Part shown: positions 1-10,600 of the stretch, piece by piece
Layout: every line of letters starts with the position of its first letter
How positions within the stretch are numbered: position 1 is the first letter of the stretch
NCBI GenBank assembly: GCA_033557675.1
Contig: JAWQRM010000468.1
Span: forward strand, 1-22,428
DNA from: Coptodactyla brooksi
Taxonomy: Eukaryota > Arthropoda > Insecta > Coleoptera > Scarabaeidae
Length of the DNA: 22,428 bases
Direction of reading: 5' to 3'
Notes under the pieces: generated by a model
What the model was told of the DNA's origin: nothing
What the model saw: the letters and a program-made list of their open reading frames with translations, nothing else
Database searches by the model: none
Position numbers and translations under genes: made by a program

Positions 1-173
1 GGGTACTAACATTTTAGATCATCGAAAAGAAAAAAAAATCTCTTTTAAATGAGCCTATTGAAAGGGTACATTGCTATTTAAAAAAATCAAAGTGTTATTC
101 GTTACTCATTTGTTTTCTGAAATAAAAACAATTGAATGTTGTCGTATTATGGAATATAAAATGTTAAACAACT

Positions 174-179
174 TTTATT
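174..179 (-). terminator. Candidate poly(A) signal for the giant gene
   Basis: This is the only canonical AATAAA hexamer found on the minus strand between the stop codon at 1214 and the window end. Using it would give a 3' UTR of about 1 kb that contains the foldback element and the tRNA-like fragment. A variant signal nearer the stop cannot be excluded. Confidence 0.3.
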
Positions 180-352
180 TAAAAAAAATTTTTATAAAGT
201 AATGGACACACATACATAATGGACACACTGTATAGTTCGTTGATGCTACATATAGATAAGTTATGATCGAGCACAAATGAGATGTAAAACAAAGCTGTAT
301 TACGAATAACATTTCAAACCCAATAAAAAAAAATTAAAGGTAGATAAAAAGG

Positions 353-423
353 ATAGTCAGAGGACAGATTCGAACGAGTGATTTGTCTATTTGAACACTT
401 TGCCACTGCGCTATACATGTGAC
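353..423 (-). repeat. tRNA-like fragment, probable SINE head or tRNA pseudogene
   Basis: On the minus strand TAGCGCAGTGG (413-403) matches the internal A-box of pol III promoters and GTTCGAATC (375-367) matches the B-box, about 27 bp apart, as in tRNA genes. The acceptor, anticodon and T stems do not pair well, so it is not a functional tRNA. A tRNA-derived SINE relic is the simplest reading. Confidence 0.45.
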
Positions 424-679
424 GAATGAGAGAAGTATTTTCTCCTGTTTATATTTGATAGAGGTTTACGCTAACTTCAATCGAATATACTGTTTCCCAC
501 ATCTTCAACTTAGTTCCATTAAGCACCCATTCCCTACTAAGAATAGCATATATCAAATATGACACAAAGATTTGATAGAAAAAAATGAGTACACCCTAAT
601 ATCTGCAAATAGTTCATATAGTAAATATTATTTTTAGGGCTTCTTGACCATGTTCTAAAGGAAAAAGTTCCAAACGTTT

Positions 680-1128
680 CATCTGCAACTGTGGCAGACA
701 TCTTCAGTCGTGACTGTTACTGTATAGATTATATCTATGCTCTGTTTGATTAGTGAATGATGTATTACTTTGACGTGTATGTCTATTTGTAGAAATTGAC
801 GTGTCAGGGTCTATCGGGTTGTTCTGATCTGCCATGGTTCCTTATTGATCAAGAGCGTTAATTGTATTTTCTTGATCAGGCTAGTACAGCTTCTTCGTTA
901 TTCCCTTAAGAACCAGAAACCAAACTCTATTCACTTTCAAGACCTCCTCCTTCTTGTTAAAATTATTAACATATTAAAATTATTAACAACCCGATAGACC
1001 CTGAGACGTCAATTTCTACAAATAGACATATACATCAAAGTAATTCATCAGTTACTAACCGAACAGAGCATAGATATAATCTATGCAGTAACAATCACCA
1101 CTGATGATGTCTGCCGCAGTTGCAGGTG
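680..1128. mobile_element. Foldback/MITE-like element with 144-bp inverted arms
   Basis: The left arm (680-823) and the reverse complement of the right arm (985-1128) are both 144 bp and align without gaps with 14 mismatches, about 90% identity. The outer ends read CA(T/C)CTGCAACTG. The 161-bp centre is unrelated between arms and contains a smaller palindrome (TGATCAAGA at 846-854, TCTTGATCA at 870-878). There is no coding capacity. No clear target-site duplication is visible at 679/1129, so the superfamily cannot be assigned. The element begins 85 bp beyond the stop codon of the giant gene and is probably within its 3' UTR. Confidence 0.7.
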
Positions 1129-1213
1129 AAGGAGCGCTCAAAATAATATTTTCAATAACACCGACCGTAAAAGCCTACATCAATTTATAATTCATATAGT
1201 AATTAATAAAACC

Positions 1214-4200
1214 TTACCAATCGTCAGAAGGTGATTGTAGTGGAAATTTCAACTTAAAATTCTTATTAATATTCCCCTCCTCCCGTAACTTCAAAAATAT
1301 TTCATCATAATCCTTCTGCCGTTTTCGTGCTCCATCATCGCTCGTACTACTTTCCCTTTTCCTCTGCTGGCCATCCTTCTTCTCTTCCTCGAACTTCCTC
1401 ACCTTTGCAGGTCCATTGTGTTCCATCGAGGGACTTTTCCTCTTCTGCCTCTCAGGTGGTTTCGGTGTTCTCAGAATTTGACAGTATCTCTCATATCCAT
1501 TGTTGACCTGATTTCTTAACGACTTCTCGTAAGACCGTCGTTTTATTTCATCATATTTATTTCTGGTAAATGTTGCATTATCCAGTGGCGGATATTGTGC
1601 CTCTATATTACGCTCTGACCTCGATTGGGGTATCCTATTATAACTTACGCTAGCCCTTTGGTCACTCTGTTTCTGATAGTCACTTCCCGTAATCCGTTCA
1701 GATCGGGACTGATGTGGTCTGTTTGAACTTTTGTTATCCCAATATGTCTTATCACTACATGGAGGATTTCTTGAACTAGATTTTGACGGTTCTTGCATAC
1801 TTGACCTTTCCGGTCTTCCATAGCTTGGCTTTCTTTGTTCCGTACGTGAAGATGGTCGATCGTATTTCCAGGAATCTTGTCTCGGATAATAAGCTTGTGG
1901 TGGATAATTGTTGGATGATGATTGGGAATAACTTTTACTTGTACTAGAACTATGACCAGACTTATCAACTGGTTTAGAAGTTTCTTCCTTGCGAACATAT
2001 GTTGAAGGTCGTGCACCACTTCTGCTTTCAGATCGCTGACTTACGCTGTACGGCAATCTTGGATACTGAGAGCTATTACTACTAGATTTGATTTTTTGAT
2101 GATAATAATTTGTTACATCCGGTCTCCACCTCTGTACTTCGCTTTGATACTTCTGTGGTGTAATAGTGGTAGACAATAGACTTGCTTTCTCTCGAGATTG
2201 TTCAGTTGCACGCATTTCTTTTGGTGCTTCTAAAACTTTATCAATTTCTTTTGTTACGCATTTGTTTTGGTTTGTCTTTGGAATTTGTAAATTTGGTGCT
2301 ATTTCTTTTTCTTTTGAAGGATTTTCCGTCACCTTCTTAACATTTTGTAGGTTCAAATCATCTTGAACCCTTTTTTCTTTGTGTAGAGGTTTTACATTTA
2401 CTTCCAATGTAGCCTCCTTCTTTTTTGAGTGTGAATCATTGCAATCAATCTTCTTTTTAACGTGGACATTGTTGTCTATTGTACCTGCCAATGATGCATG
2501 ACTGTCAACTTTTCTACACTGTGTTTGTTTATCATCATCACCTTTCTGTTTACTGCGTTCTTTGTCAATACAGCTACTGTGATGTTCCAATTTTACTTGT
2601 TCTTCTGCTTTATTTTCAGTTGCTACTTCAGGTAGGCTTTGCATAGCTGAATTTGAATTTTCACTCTTCTTTGGTGCGGGAAATTCAAGTTTCTTTCCGA
2701 GTGGTTTTTGTTTTCTCATTATCTCACTGTTTAATGTATGCGTACTATCATCTTTTATACCTTTACTATAAGTTGTATTATATAAATTATCAGTGGATGC
2801 ATATTCATATTCGTTTACCTTCACAGTAACACGTGTAGGTGATTCTAAGATGTTAGGAGAATCGACGTTTAATAATTCTGTATCATCAAAAGTGGCGAAG
2901 ATTAATTTCGCGAGTTTATCTGGTCTCATTTCTAATTCTTCTTGTGATTCAAAGTCGATAGGTAAAATATTCTCTAAATAAGTTTGTTTTGAAGCAGTTT
3001 CGCGTATCTCTTTGGGTAATTGTTTATTTACTGTTTCTTGTGATAACATAGTATTTGAAGATGGGTCTTGTTTTTGTCCTTCACTTTTATATGTCTTATT
3101 AGTTTGTTGTCCATTATCTTTTGAAATCTTGTGGACTTCATCATTACCCTTTACCTGATCAGGTTTTGTTTTAGCTATTATACCTGACGAGGATGTATGA
3201 CCGTCAATTTTTTTGCTCTGTGCTTGTTTATTATCACTGCCTTTCTGTTTACTGTGTTCTTCTTCAATAGAAGTACTATGATGCTCCAATTTTACTTGCT
3301 CTTCGGTTTTATTTTCAGTTGCTACTTCAGGTAGGCTTTGCAAAACTGGATTTGAGTTTTCATTTTCCTTTGGTGCGGAGAGTTGAAGTCTCTTTCCAAG
3401 TGGTTTTCGTGTTCCAGTTAGTTCACTGTTCGATTTATGGGTACCATCTTTTATACCTTTACTATAAGCTGTATTGTACAAATTATCCGTAGACGCATAT
3501 TCATATTCGTTTACCTTAACAGTGACGCGTGTAGGTGATTCTAAAGTGTTAGGAGATTGAACGTTTAACAACTCAGTATCATCAAAAGTGGCAAAAATTA
3601 ATTTCGCGAGTTTATCTGGTCTCATTTCTAATTCTTCTTGTGAATCAAAATTGATTGGCAAAATATTCTCCAAAAAAGTTTGCTTTGATGTAGCTTCAGG
3701 CATCTCTTTTGGCGATCGTATATTTGCTGTTTCTACTGATAACACAATCTTTGAAGACGTGTCTTGCTTTTGTCCATCACTTTTATATTTCCTATTAGTT
3801 TTCTGCCCACTATCTTTTGAAATTGTGTTGATTTCATCATTACTCTCTACCTTTTCAGCTTTCTTTTTAGGTGACCGTTGAGCATATACAGGTGTTCTAT
3901 TATTTCTCCTGATAGGAAAAGCATCAGCCAATTCAATCGTATTTTTTTCTACTTTGGCCTTTATTCTATTTTTCTTCAATTCTTTTTCCTTAGTTTTCTT
4001 TACGTATTCAATCAACGAATCGCTCATGTTTAATTTTGGTGTACTAGGGCATGTAAAGCTATCATCCTTAAACATGTTATCAGTAGATGCAAATTCATAT
4101 TCATTAACCTTAACAGTCACTTTTTGTGGTACGTCAATAACACTTTTTGGTATTGAATGTAAAGTTTTTAATGGAGATATTGTTTCTGAAGGATAAAAAT

Positions 4201-4653
4201 CCTCTATATCGCACAAGGCAAGATCAGATAACGGAAAAGAATGAATGGTAAAATCCGGACCATTTGTATCTTCTATTCTTGTAGATGACAGCAAGTTGTC
4301 ATTAGAAAACGTTACTGTATTCTCAAATTGACTACCGGTATCGGCAATTGACATTTGATGATGCATTATGTTGGCCATCGTTTTGTTCATGAAATTGTAA
4401 TCTTGAGTGTCAATGAAGTTGTACGCTAGTGTGCTATACTGCTCTGTAGCATTATTGACGAGGGAGTCTTGGTTGGAGACAGGAACCATACGGTTTTCTG
4501 TATGAGCCCCAGTCGAAACCTGTTCGACAAAAGAGAACATAAGATCATCTAGGTCTTTAAAGGATTCTCTTTTGCTTACTTGTCTCGAGGGACTCATTTC
4601 TGGCGATTCATTACTGAGAGCTTGTTCGTATTTACCAACCAAAAGAGGACCAC
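1214..4653 (-). CDS. Last exon: 232-aa duplication, S/Y/R-rich stretch and basic C-terminus (residues 4023-5168)
   Basis: The exon starts after TATATTTTCTAG at 4653; its first two bases complete a Gly codon begun in the giant exon, and it encodes 1,145 further residues from GPLLVGKYEQALS to FPLQSPSDDW and TAA. Contents in order: a Ser/Asp-rich segment; a first VTVKVNEYE element (4201); two near-identical 232-residue units (4293-4749); a Lys-rich linker; a Ser/Tyr/Arg/Gln/Pro-rich, prion-like or RS-like stretch (about 4877-5036); and a charged tail with basic clusters (RQKRK, RKRQK) typical of nuclear-localisation signals. No ATG is needed because this is not an independent gene: the upstream junction is a good splice acceptor in phase. 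The final TGG TAA overlaps a donor-like G|GTAAGG, so a further exon is possible but less likely. Confidence 0.88.
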
Positions 4654-7600
4654 CTAGAAAATATAAAAAACTTACTGAGACAATTAACTAGAAAGTATGG
4701 CTAGCAGGAATATCACACTTGTATGTTGCAGCAAGTGTGAGAACAAGAAAAGGTACATTTTTAAATGAAAATTTGTTTTTTTGTACAGCTGCAAATGTTG
4801 ATGTCACTATGTAACGTTTCTGATGAAGTTTAATGAAGGCTTTAAAGCATGTTCTCGAGGAGACCGCTACTAATTTCGTCAGTTTTATTAAATCCCAACC
4901 TGTAAACTATGATTTGCTTTCGAAACTGTCTCTTGAAATAGACAGTGACCACATTCAATTGCTATTGCACAGGGGAGGTGAGATGGCTTTCTCAAGAAAA
5001 AATGCTAAACAGGTTATTTGAAGTACATTCTGCGGTGCAGCTGTTCCTGATGGAGACCAATTTTGAACTGTGTAATCGATTAGCAAATGAGCTGTAGATT
5101 ATGGCACTGTCCTACTTATCAGACATTTTCAATCAATTCAATTATTTAAATTTAAGTTTGCAAAGTAAAACAAGTTGATTTTCAGCAGACGACAATATAA
5201 AAGCATTTATCAAAAAATGTTAAAAATGACAAATAATAGTGTTTTGAATAAAAACAGGCAACCTTTTTCTAATTTGGAAAATTTTGTGACAGAGCATGCA
5301 ATTGAAGGAAAAAATGATTTCATTAATATATCAAGCAATTGTCAAATACTCGCTGAAACCCTTAAAGAATATTTTAATGGAGATTATTCTAAATTCATAT
5401 GTGTCTGAAACCTATTCATTTTTGTGTCTGAAACCTAGTCAGTGAAAACACTGGAATGTTAACTATTTAGGTCGTACAGAAATGATTGACAAGGGCTCTC
5501 ACAATGAAACTGTACACGATACGATAGGGAAAACCAGTAAAATAGACACAAGGGGGTTTGAGCTATGCGGAATGCATAGCTCAAACGCTGCTCACAGGTG
5601 AAGGGTATGACACAGCACCCATTCCTTTTGTCGCTGTCATTGAAAGCGTGGACACCAATGATGGGAGGCAACTATCATAGTCAGATTGTTGTTGGTGTTG
5701 TCGGTGTTGTTAGTGTTGATGTTTTTCCTACGATATCCTGTATAGTTCCATGCAGCATCATTACTCACTAAATTTTTAGACTTTAAACATACTGTGTAAC
5801 ATTTGTACTATAAATAAATAAGCAGGTGCTTTAAAAATGGTTGTAATCCTTTACCGCTTTATGACACCGAGAAAGAGACCATATCTATTGTAAGAATTTT
5901 TAATAGTTCAGAGGTAGGTGATTAATCCATCAGACACGGCAGCAGTATGCGAGAAAAAACGCCCGAGAACCTATGCTTTAAAGAATTATATCATTAACCA
6001 ATTATTACGTAGCCATTTGTTTGTGGCAAGAAAACATGCATTAATAAAAATGACAATTGATTTTACTCACAGCAAAATTAGGTTTTCAAATCTATGATTC
6101 AATGCAGTCCTCACAATGGGTGATATAATACTCATACATTTGTACTGTACATTTACCAATGAACCACTTTTATCGACCACGGAATTTTGGAAAAGGACCT
6201 ATACCATTTGATTCCGCTTAAAAAATAAATACGCAAGCCAATTTTCAAATCTGTTACAGAGCATATTTGTTGTACATTTGGTACATATAAGTCTAAATTA
6301 AGCGATCTGATTTGCCACGGACATGTATACAGCTGGCCTAATTGGTAAGACTTTTCACTTGTTAAATGGGTATCTAGAATTCGATTTCCATATGCGGCTT
6401 TACAGCTTATTACAGTATATCATCATAATTTTTAGGGAACCTTTAATCTATGCATAATTTTAAATTATAATCAAAGTAAGCAAAACTTAAAAGATTAAAA
6501 ATCGTAATTGTAGCCCAAGAATTTTTAAGTGAAACCTCCAAATCTTTAAAATGTACAACAAAGATCCTGCTAAGCAGACTTGAAAAACGACTTAAGTATG
6601 TAAGTATCTATTTTTCAAGTTTAATCGAATGACATAAATCATTTTCCACAATTCCATGGATGACAAAAGCAAATGAACTATTGTCTTTAGAATACAATCA
6701 GTGTCTTTCCATTTATGCGCAATGAAATGTTCTGAATATACTTACCATAATTAATATAATCATGGTCAGAAGATTCTGACCCAATTTTAACAAAACCCAT
6801 AGATTTTACTTTCTCAGCTAGTTGAGGATCGTCAACATCAATAGTCTCACTAAGTGGTAGCTCACTGCTGTATCCACCAGCGCTACCCATACTATTCACT
6901 TCAGAACTTGTTGCTTCTACTTCAAGGCTTTGCATTTTTTCCATATTTCCTGCTATTATATTAGCTGCACTCGACGAAATTGGTTCTTTATCCAAAGTGG
7001 GAATAATTTTAGTATGTGGGCTATTCATTTGCACGGCTATATTAGGAGAGTGTGTATTTCCTAACAGTTCACTGCAAGATTCAAGGTATGGCAAGCGTTT
7101 GTCTAACATAACATCAGATAAAAATTGATCAGCATCAAATGACACATTCAAAATGCTATGAGATATTGGTTGGTTGTTATAGTCCAGAATGTTGTTTTGA
7201 AACTTATTGGGATAATGTGTGCTAAATGACGCTAAGTTAGCTGACAGCATATGGGTGTTATCAAATCCAGGCTCTACTGACTGTTCCACAACTGTTTCGG
7301 AATTACTAGTTTCTGTACTGACTTGATCAACAACAGGATAATGTTCTTTTGAGGTTATGTTCTCATTCCCAAACTGTATATTTTGATCAATGTATGAATC
7401 TTCCACAATAGTTTCTGATGTTTCTATGGGAATTGTACTTTGGAAATCAACAGCACTTACTAATGGACTTGCTACCACTGACTGAACTTCTACTGGTTTG
7501 ATACTTATTTCAGTTTGAACGCAACACTTAGGGCTATTAGCAGTTATCTCATAATCACTGCTTGATGTGTCGTAAGCTTCGTCTTGCATGAATTTATATT

Positions 7601-10600
7601 TTTCTAATAATTCCTTAGCAGGACGTACTTTTAATACGCACTCATTCAATAGAACATTGTTATTCGAAATACTGAAAGCCTCCTCAATTATTGGTTGTTC
7701 CAGCTGTTCTGGTAGTTGTCTTGGACAGTCAACTAACCGACTGTCTGTTGTATTTGTTCTAGTTGAAATATCTGTGCTTTGTTCAGTCTCGTTAATCTGC
7801 GAAGGACTTTGTAACAAAGGTGCGTTTGACATTTCATCTGAGCTATAATTATTCCTCAAGGCCTCTAGTGCAGAACTTGGCATCATATTTGTTACTTTTT
7901 CTGAATCATTAATGTGGTTGTTAATAGTCACTTCTTTTAAAGGTTTCTCTCCAGAAGCAGTAACTAAATTTCCTTGGTTAGATTCTAAACCATCTGAAGT
8001 GCCTTCAAATGTAGAAGAATCTTCATCTTCCCACTGCTTAGAATTGATTTTTGCAAATGATTTTTCCATTACACGTTCTCCTGGGAGTTTCCTTCCTGTT
8101 TTAATTTCAGATATATCTTCCATTGGGAGACTTGTTAACATTTTTTCTGGTTGTATATTAGTATAGCAAGTATTTTCTTGTGATGCCACTCCATCTGGAA
8201 TATTTTCGTTTTCTTGTAAAGTATGTTCTGCTGTTGGTAACTCAATAACTGCTTTTTCATTGCACACACTTTCAACTGCCTGTGGTTGTTGTGAAACGTT
8301 GGAATGTTCACTTATCTCTGAAGGCTCCTCGATATTATGATCCAGTCGTGTACCTTCAGGATATATGACTGTTCCACCTTCTTGTTCTTGTTGCAGTTCT
8401 CTAAATTCAAGTGGTTTCTCGTTACTTTCTGAAGACATTTCTTCACCCACAGCCATTTCAGTCACTTCATTAACTGAATTGTTACTTATTTTACCTTCTT
8501 TTGATTGAGAATCGTATATTTCTAACATTACTTCCTCATTATTGGTCTCTAAGCCTGTTTCCTCTTCTGATGAAACAACAGTACACACATCCTTATTAGT
8601 TAGTACTTCCATATATTCTGGTGTTTCAGTTATTGAATGCTTGTCCGCATTTCCTTCTGACTGCACTTCCACTTCATCTATGCATTCAATTGCCACGCCT
8701 TTATTTATGTTGTCATCTAATTGTATTTCAATTTCTTGTTGATTTTCAACTGAAATAGTCTTGTTCATATTTTCATTTGCCTGCACTTTCACATCTTCTA
8801 CTCCTTCAACTACTTCATGTTTATCCACACCTACTTCTGACTGTGGTTCCACATATGCTGTTGTTTCAAGTGCAACTGCAACAGGTAGACTGTGTTTGTT
8901 TTGGATCATATTGGATTTCTCTGTATCAATATTCATTTCTGCTGATTCCATCTCTATTATATCTTTAGATTGGTCTCCGTTCAACGTATCTTGTAAATCT
9001 GCTTTTTCATTATACTTTGGTTGGGGTTCAGTCATACCTTGATGAACTATTGTTCTCTGTATCATATCTTTCGACTGGTCTTCAATTAACGCAGCTGGCT
9101 GATCTATTTTGCCATCAGCTTTTGGTTGGGGTTCATTCATAATATCCGGACGATTTGTTTTGCTCTCCATTACATCTACACTGTTGTTGTCCTCTGTATT
9201 CATTTTTATCAAAGAATTATCTAAAGCATATTCACAATGAGATTGCTGTACTTGATATGGGCTTCTATTCAGTTTATCATCCATATTTCCCAAGCTAGCC
9301 AAACAATTTCCTGTGCTGTCCATCTGACTTTCGGAATGTAACTGCTTCCACATTTCACTCTTTTTTAGCGATGTAACCAACTTATCTACAATGACATCAA
9401 GAATTCTACCCTTTGTTCTACAAGTCTTCAAGCTATTTTTATTCTTTTCCTCTGTTTTACTTCGCAATGAACAGATGTATTGATTTTTAAATGCTTCGAG
9501 ATCACGTATATTTGTTACTTTTACTACTGGTTTATATTTAAACATAGAGGAAACATTTTCAGGCAGATTTCGAAGTATGTTGTCATTGGATATTTGTTTG
9601 GATTTCTTGCTATTTTCTTGTTCAGTTTCAGCACACTCTGAGTTTAGTCGTTTTCTTTTACCAACAGATTCAAAACATACTTGTAGTGGATGCTCAATGT
9701 TTGCAGTATTCATATTACCGCTAACGTCTTTAATTTTTTTGCCCTTCTCATGTATTGAAAGCGGTTCCGTTTCATACAATTGAGGAGGATCCCTTATAAT
9801 AGCAGCATTCGGTTCTTTACACGAACAATCGAGAATTGTCTCCATAATTTCTTTGATTTGCGTAGTTTCTAATTCTTGAATGGGACTTTCAATGTTTTGA
9901 GTATTGCTCTTAACTGCAGTGTCTATATTTGTTCTATCATTTTTATGTTTTGAAAGATGTCCCATTTTATGTAATTGTGGATCACTAATAGTAGGCACCT
10001 CATAAGCCTCTTTATATAAAGAATTGAACTTTGCCTCAATATTACCATTTCTGTGATCTGTAACTTCATCAACATCTTTACTCGCAAGAGAATTACTAGG
10101 TTCATTTAGTGCAACTTCTTCATTGATACCTTTGGTAATTGCAAAGTTTTCATTTCCCTGTAATAGTATTTCAGTATCATTTGCCTTGGCCTCTCTTAGT
10201 GTCAATTTACTATTATCATCTCTATTTGTGTTGGTTTCATCACTATTGGTATTCAAGTCGATATTTCCTGTGGATTCTCCTACACAAGTGGTATCCTTAG
10301 AGGTTGAAGTGCCATTTGATTCTTCAGTTCCTCGGCAGCTTTCAATATCAGTACTATCTATCATGTCGTTACTTAAACTTTTCAGTTCTTCTATTGGTGT
10401 AACATTAGTTATACTTTTAGAATGGTTCTCCATTTGTTGTATATCAAGGCAATTATTTCCATTCTTAGATTTGCTCAAACCATCGGTTACAGTAGCTTCA
10501 CACACGTCCATTGTCTTTGGGACATTGTTTGCCTTTATATGAAATCTTGCATCGGCAACTGCAGGAAGTAATGTATGTGTAGTATTAAGTATTACATCAT

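Larger units (their letters stand above)
1..679. other. Non-coding sequence downstream of the giant gene
   Basis: No convincing reading frame is present. Apart from the tRNA-like fragment (353-423) and the AATAAA candidate (174-179), the stretch is AT-rich and featureless. It is likely 3' UTR near 600-679 and possibly throughout. Confidence 0.5.
4654..6745 (-). other. Large intron of the giant gene (2,092 nt)
   Basis: The donor at 6745 (G|GTAAGT) and acceptor ending at 4654 (TTTCTAG) bound it. It contains the hAT relic, hairpins, a GTT-rich tract and a tRNA-like fragment. The remaining parts (about 5720-6320 and 6400-6690) are AT-rich with nothing recognisable. Unspliced transcripts would run 19 codons past the donor and stop at 6687. 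Confidence 0.85.

Noticed and set aside
353..423. Functional tRNA gene
   Set aside because: The boxes match, but acceptor, anticodon and T stems do not pair.
1645..2019. A 124-codon minus-strand frame inside the last exon
   Set aside because: It overlaps the much longer coding frame in another register, over the Ser/Tyr/Arg-rich segment. It reads as an off-frame shadow.
4640..4642. Independent translation start of the 1,142-codon frame
   Set aside because: The triplet is TTG, and the frame is open only back to a splice acceptor at 4653 that matches the upstream donor in phase.
5687..5720. Short CRISPR-like or telomeric repeat
   Set aside because: It is an imperfect GTT-rich microsatellite with no spacers and no telomere unit.
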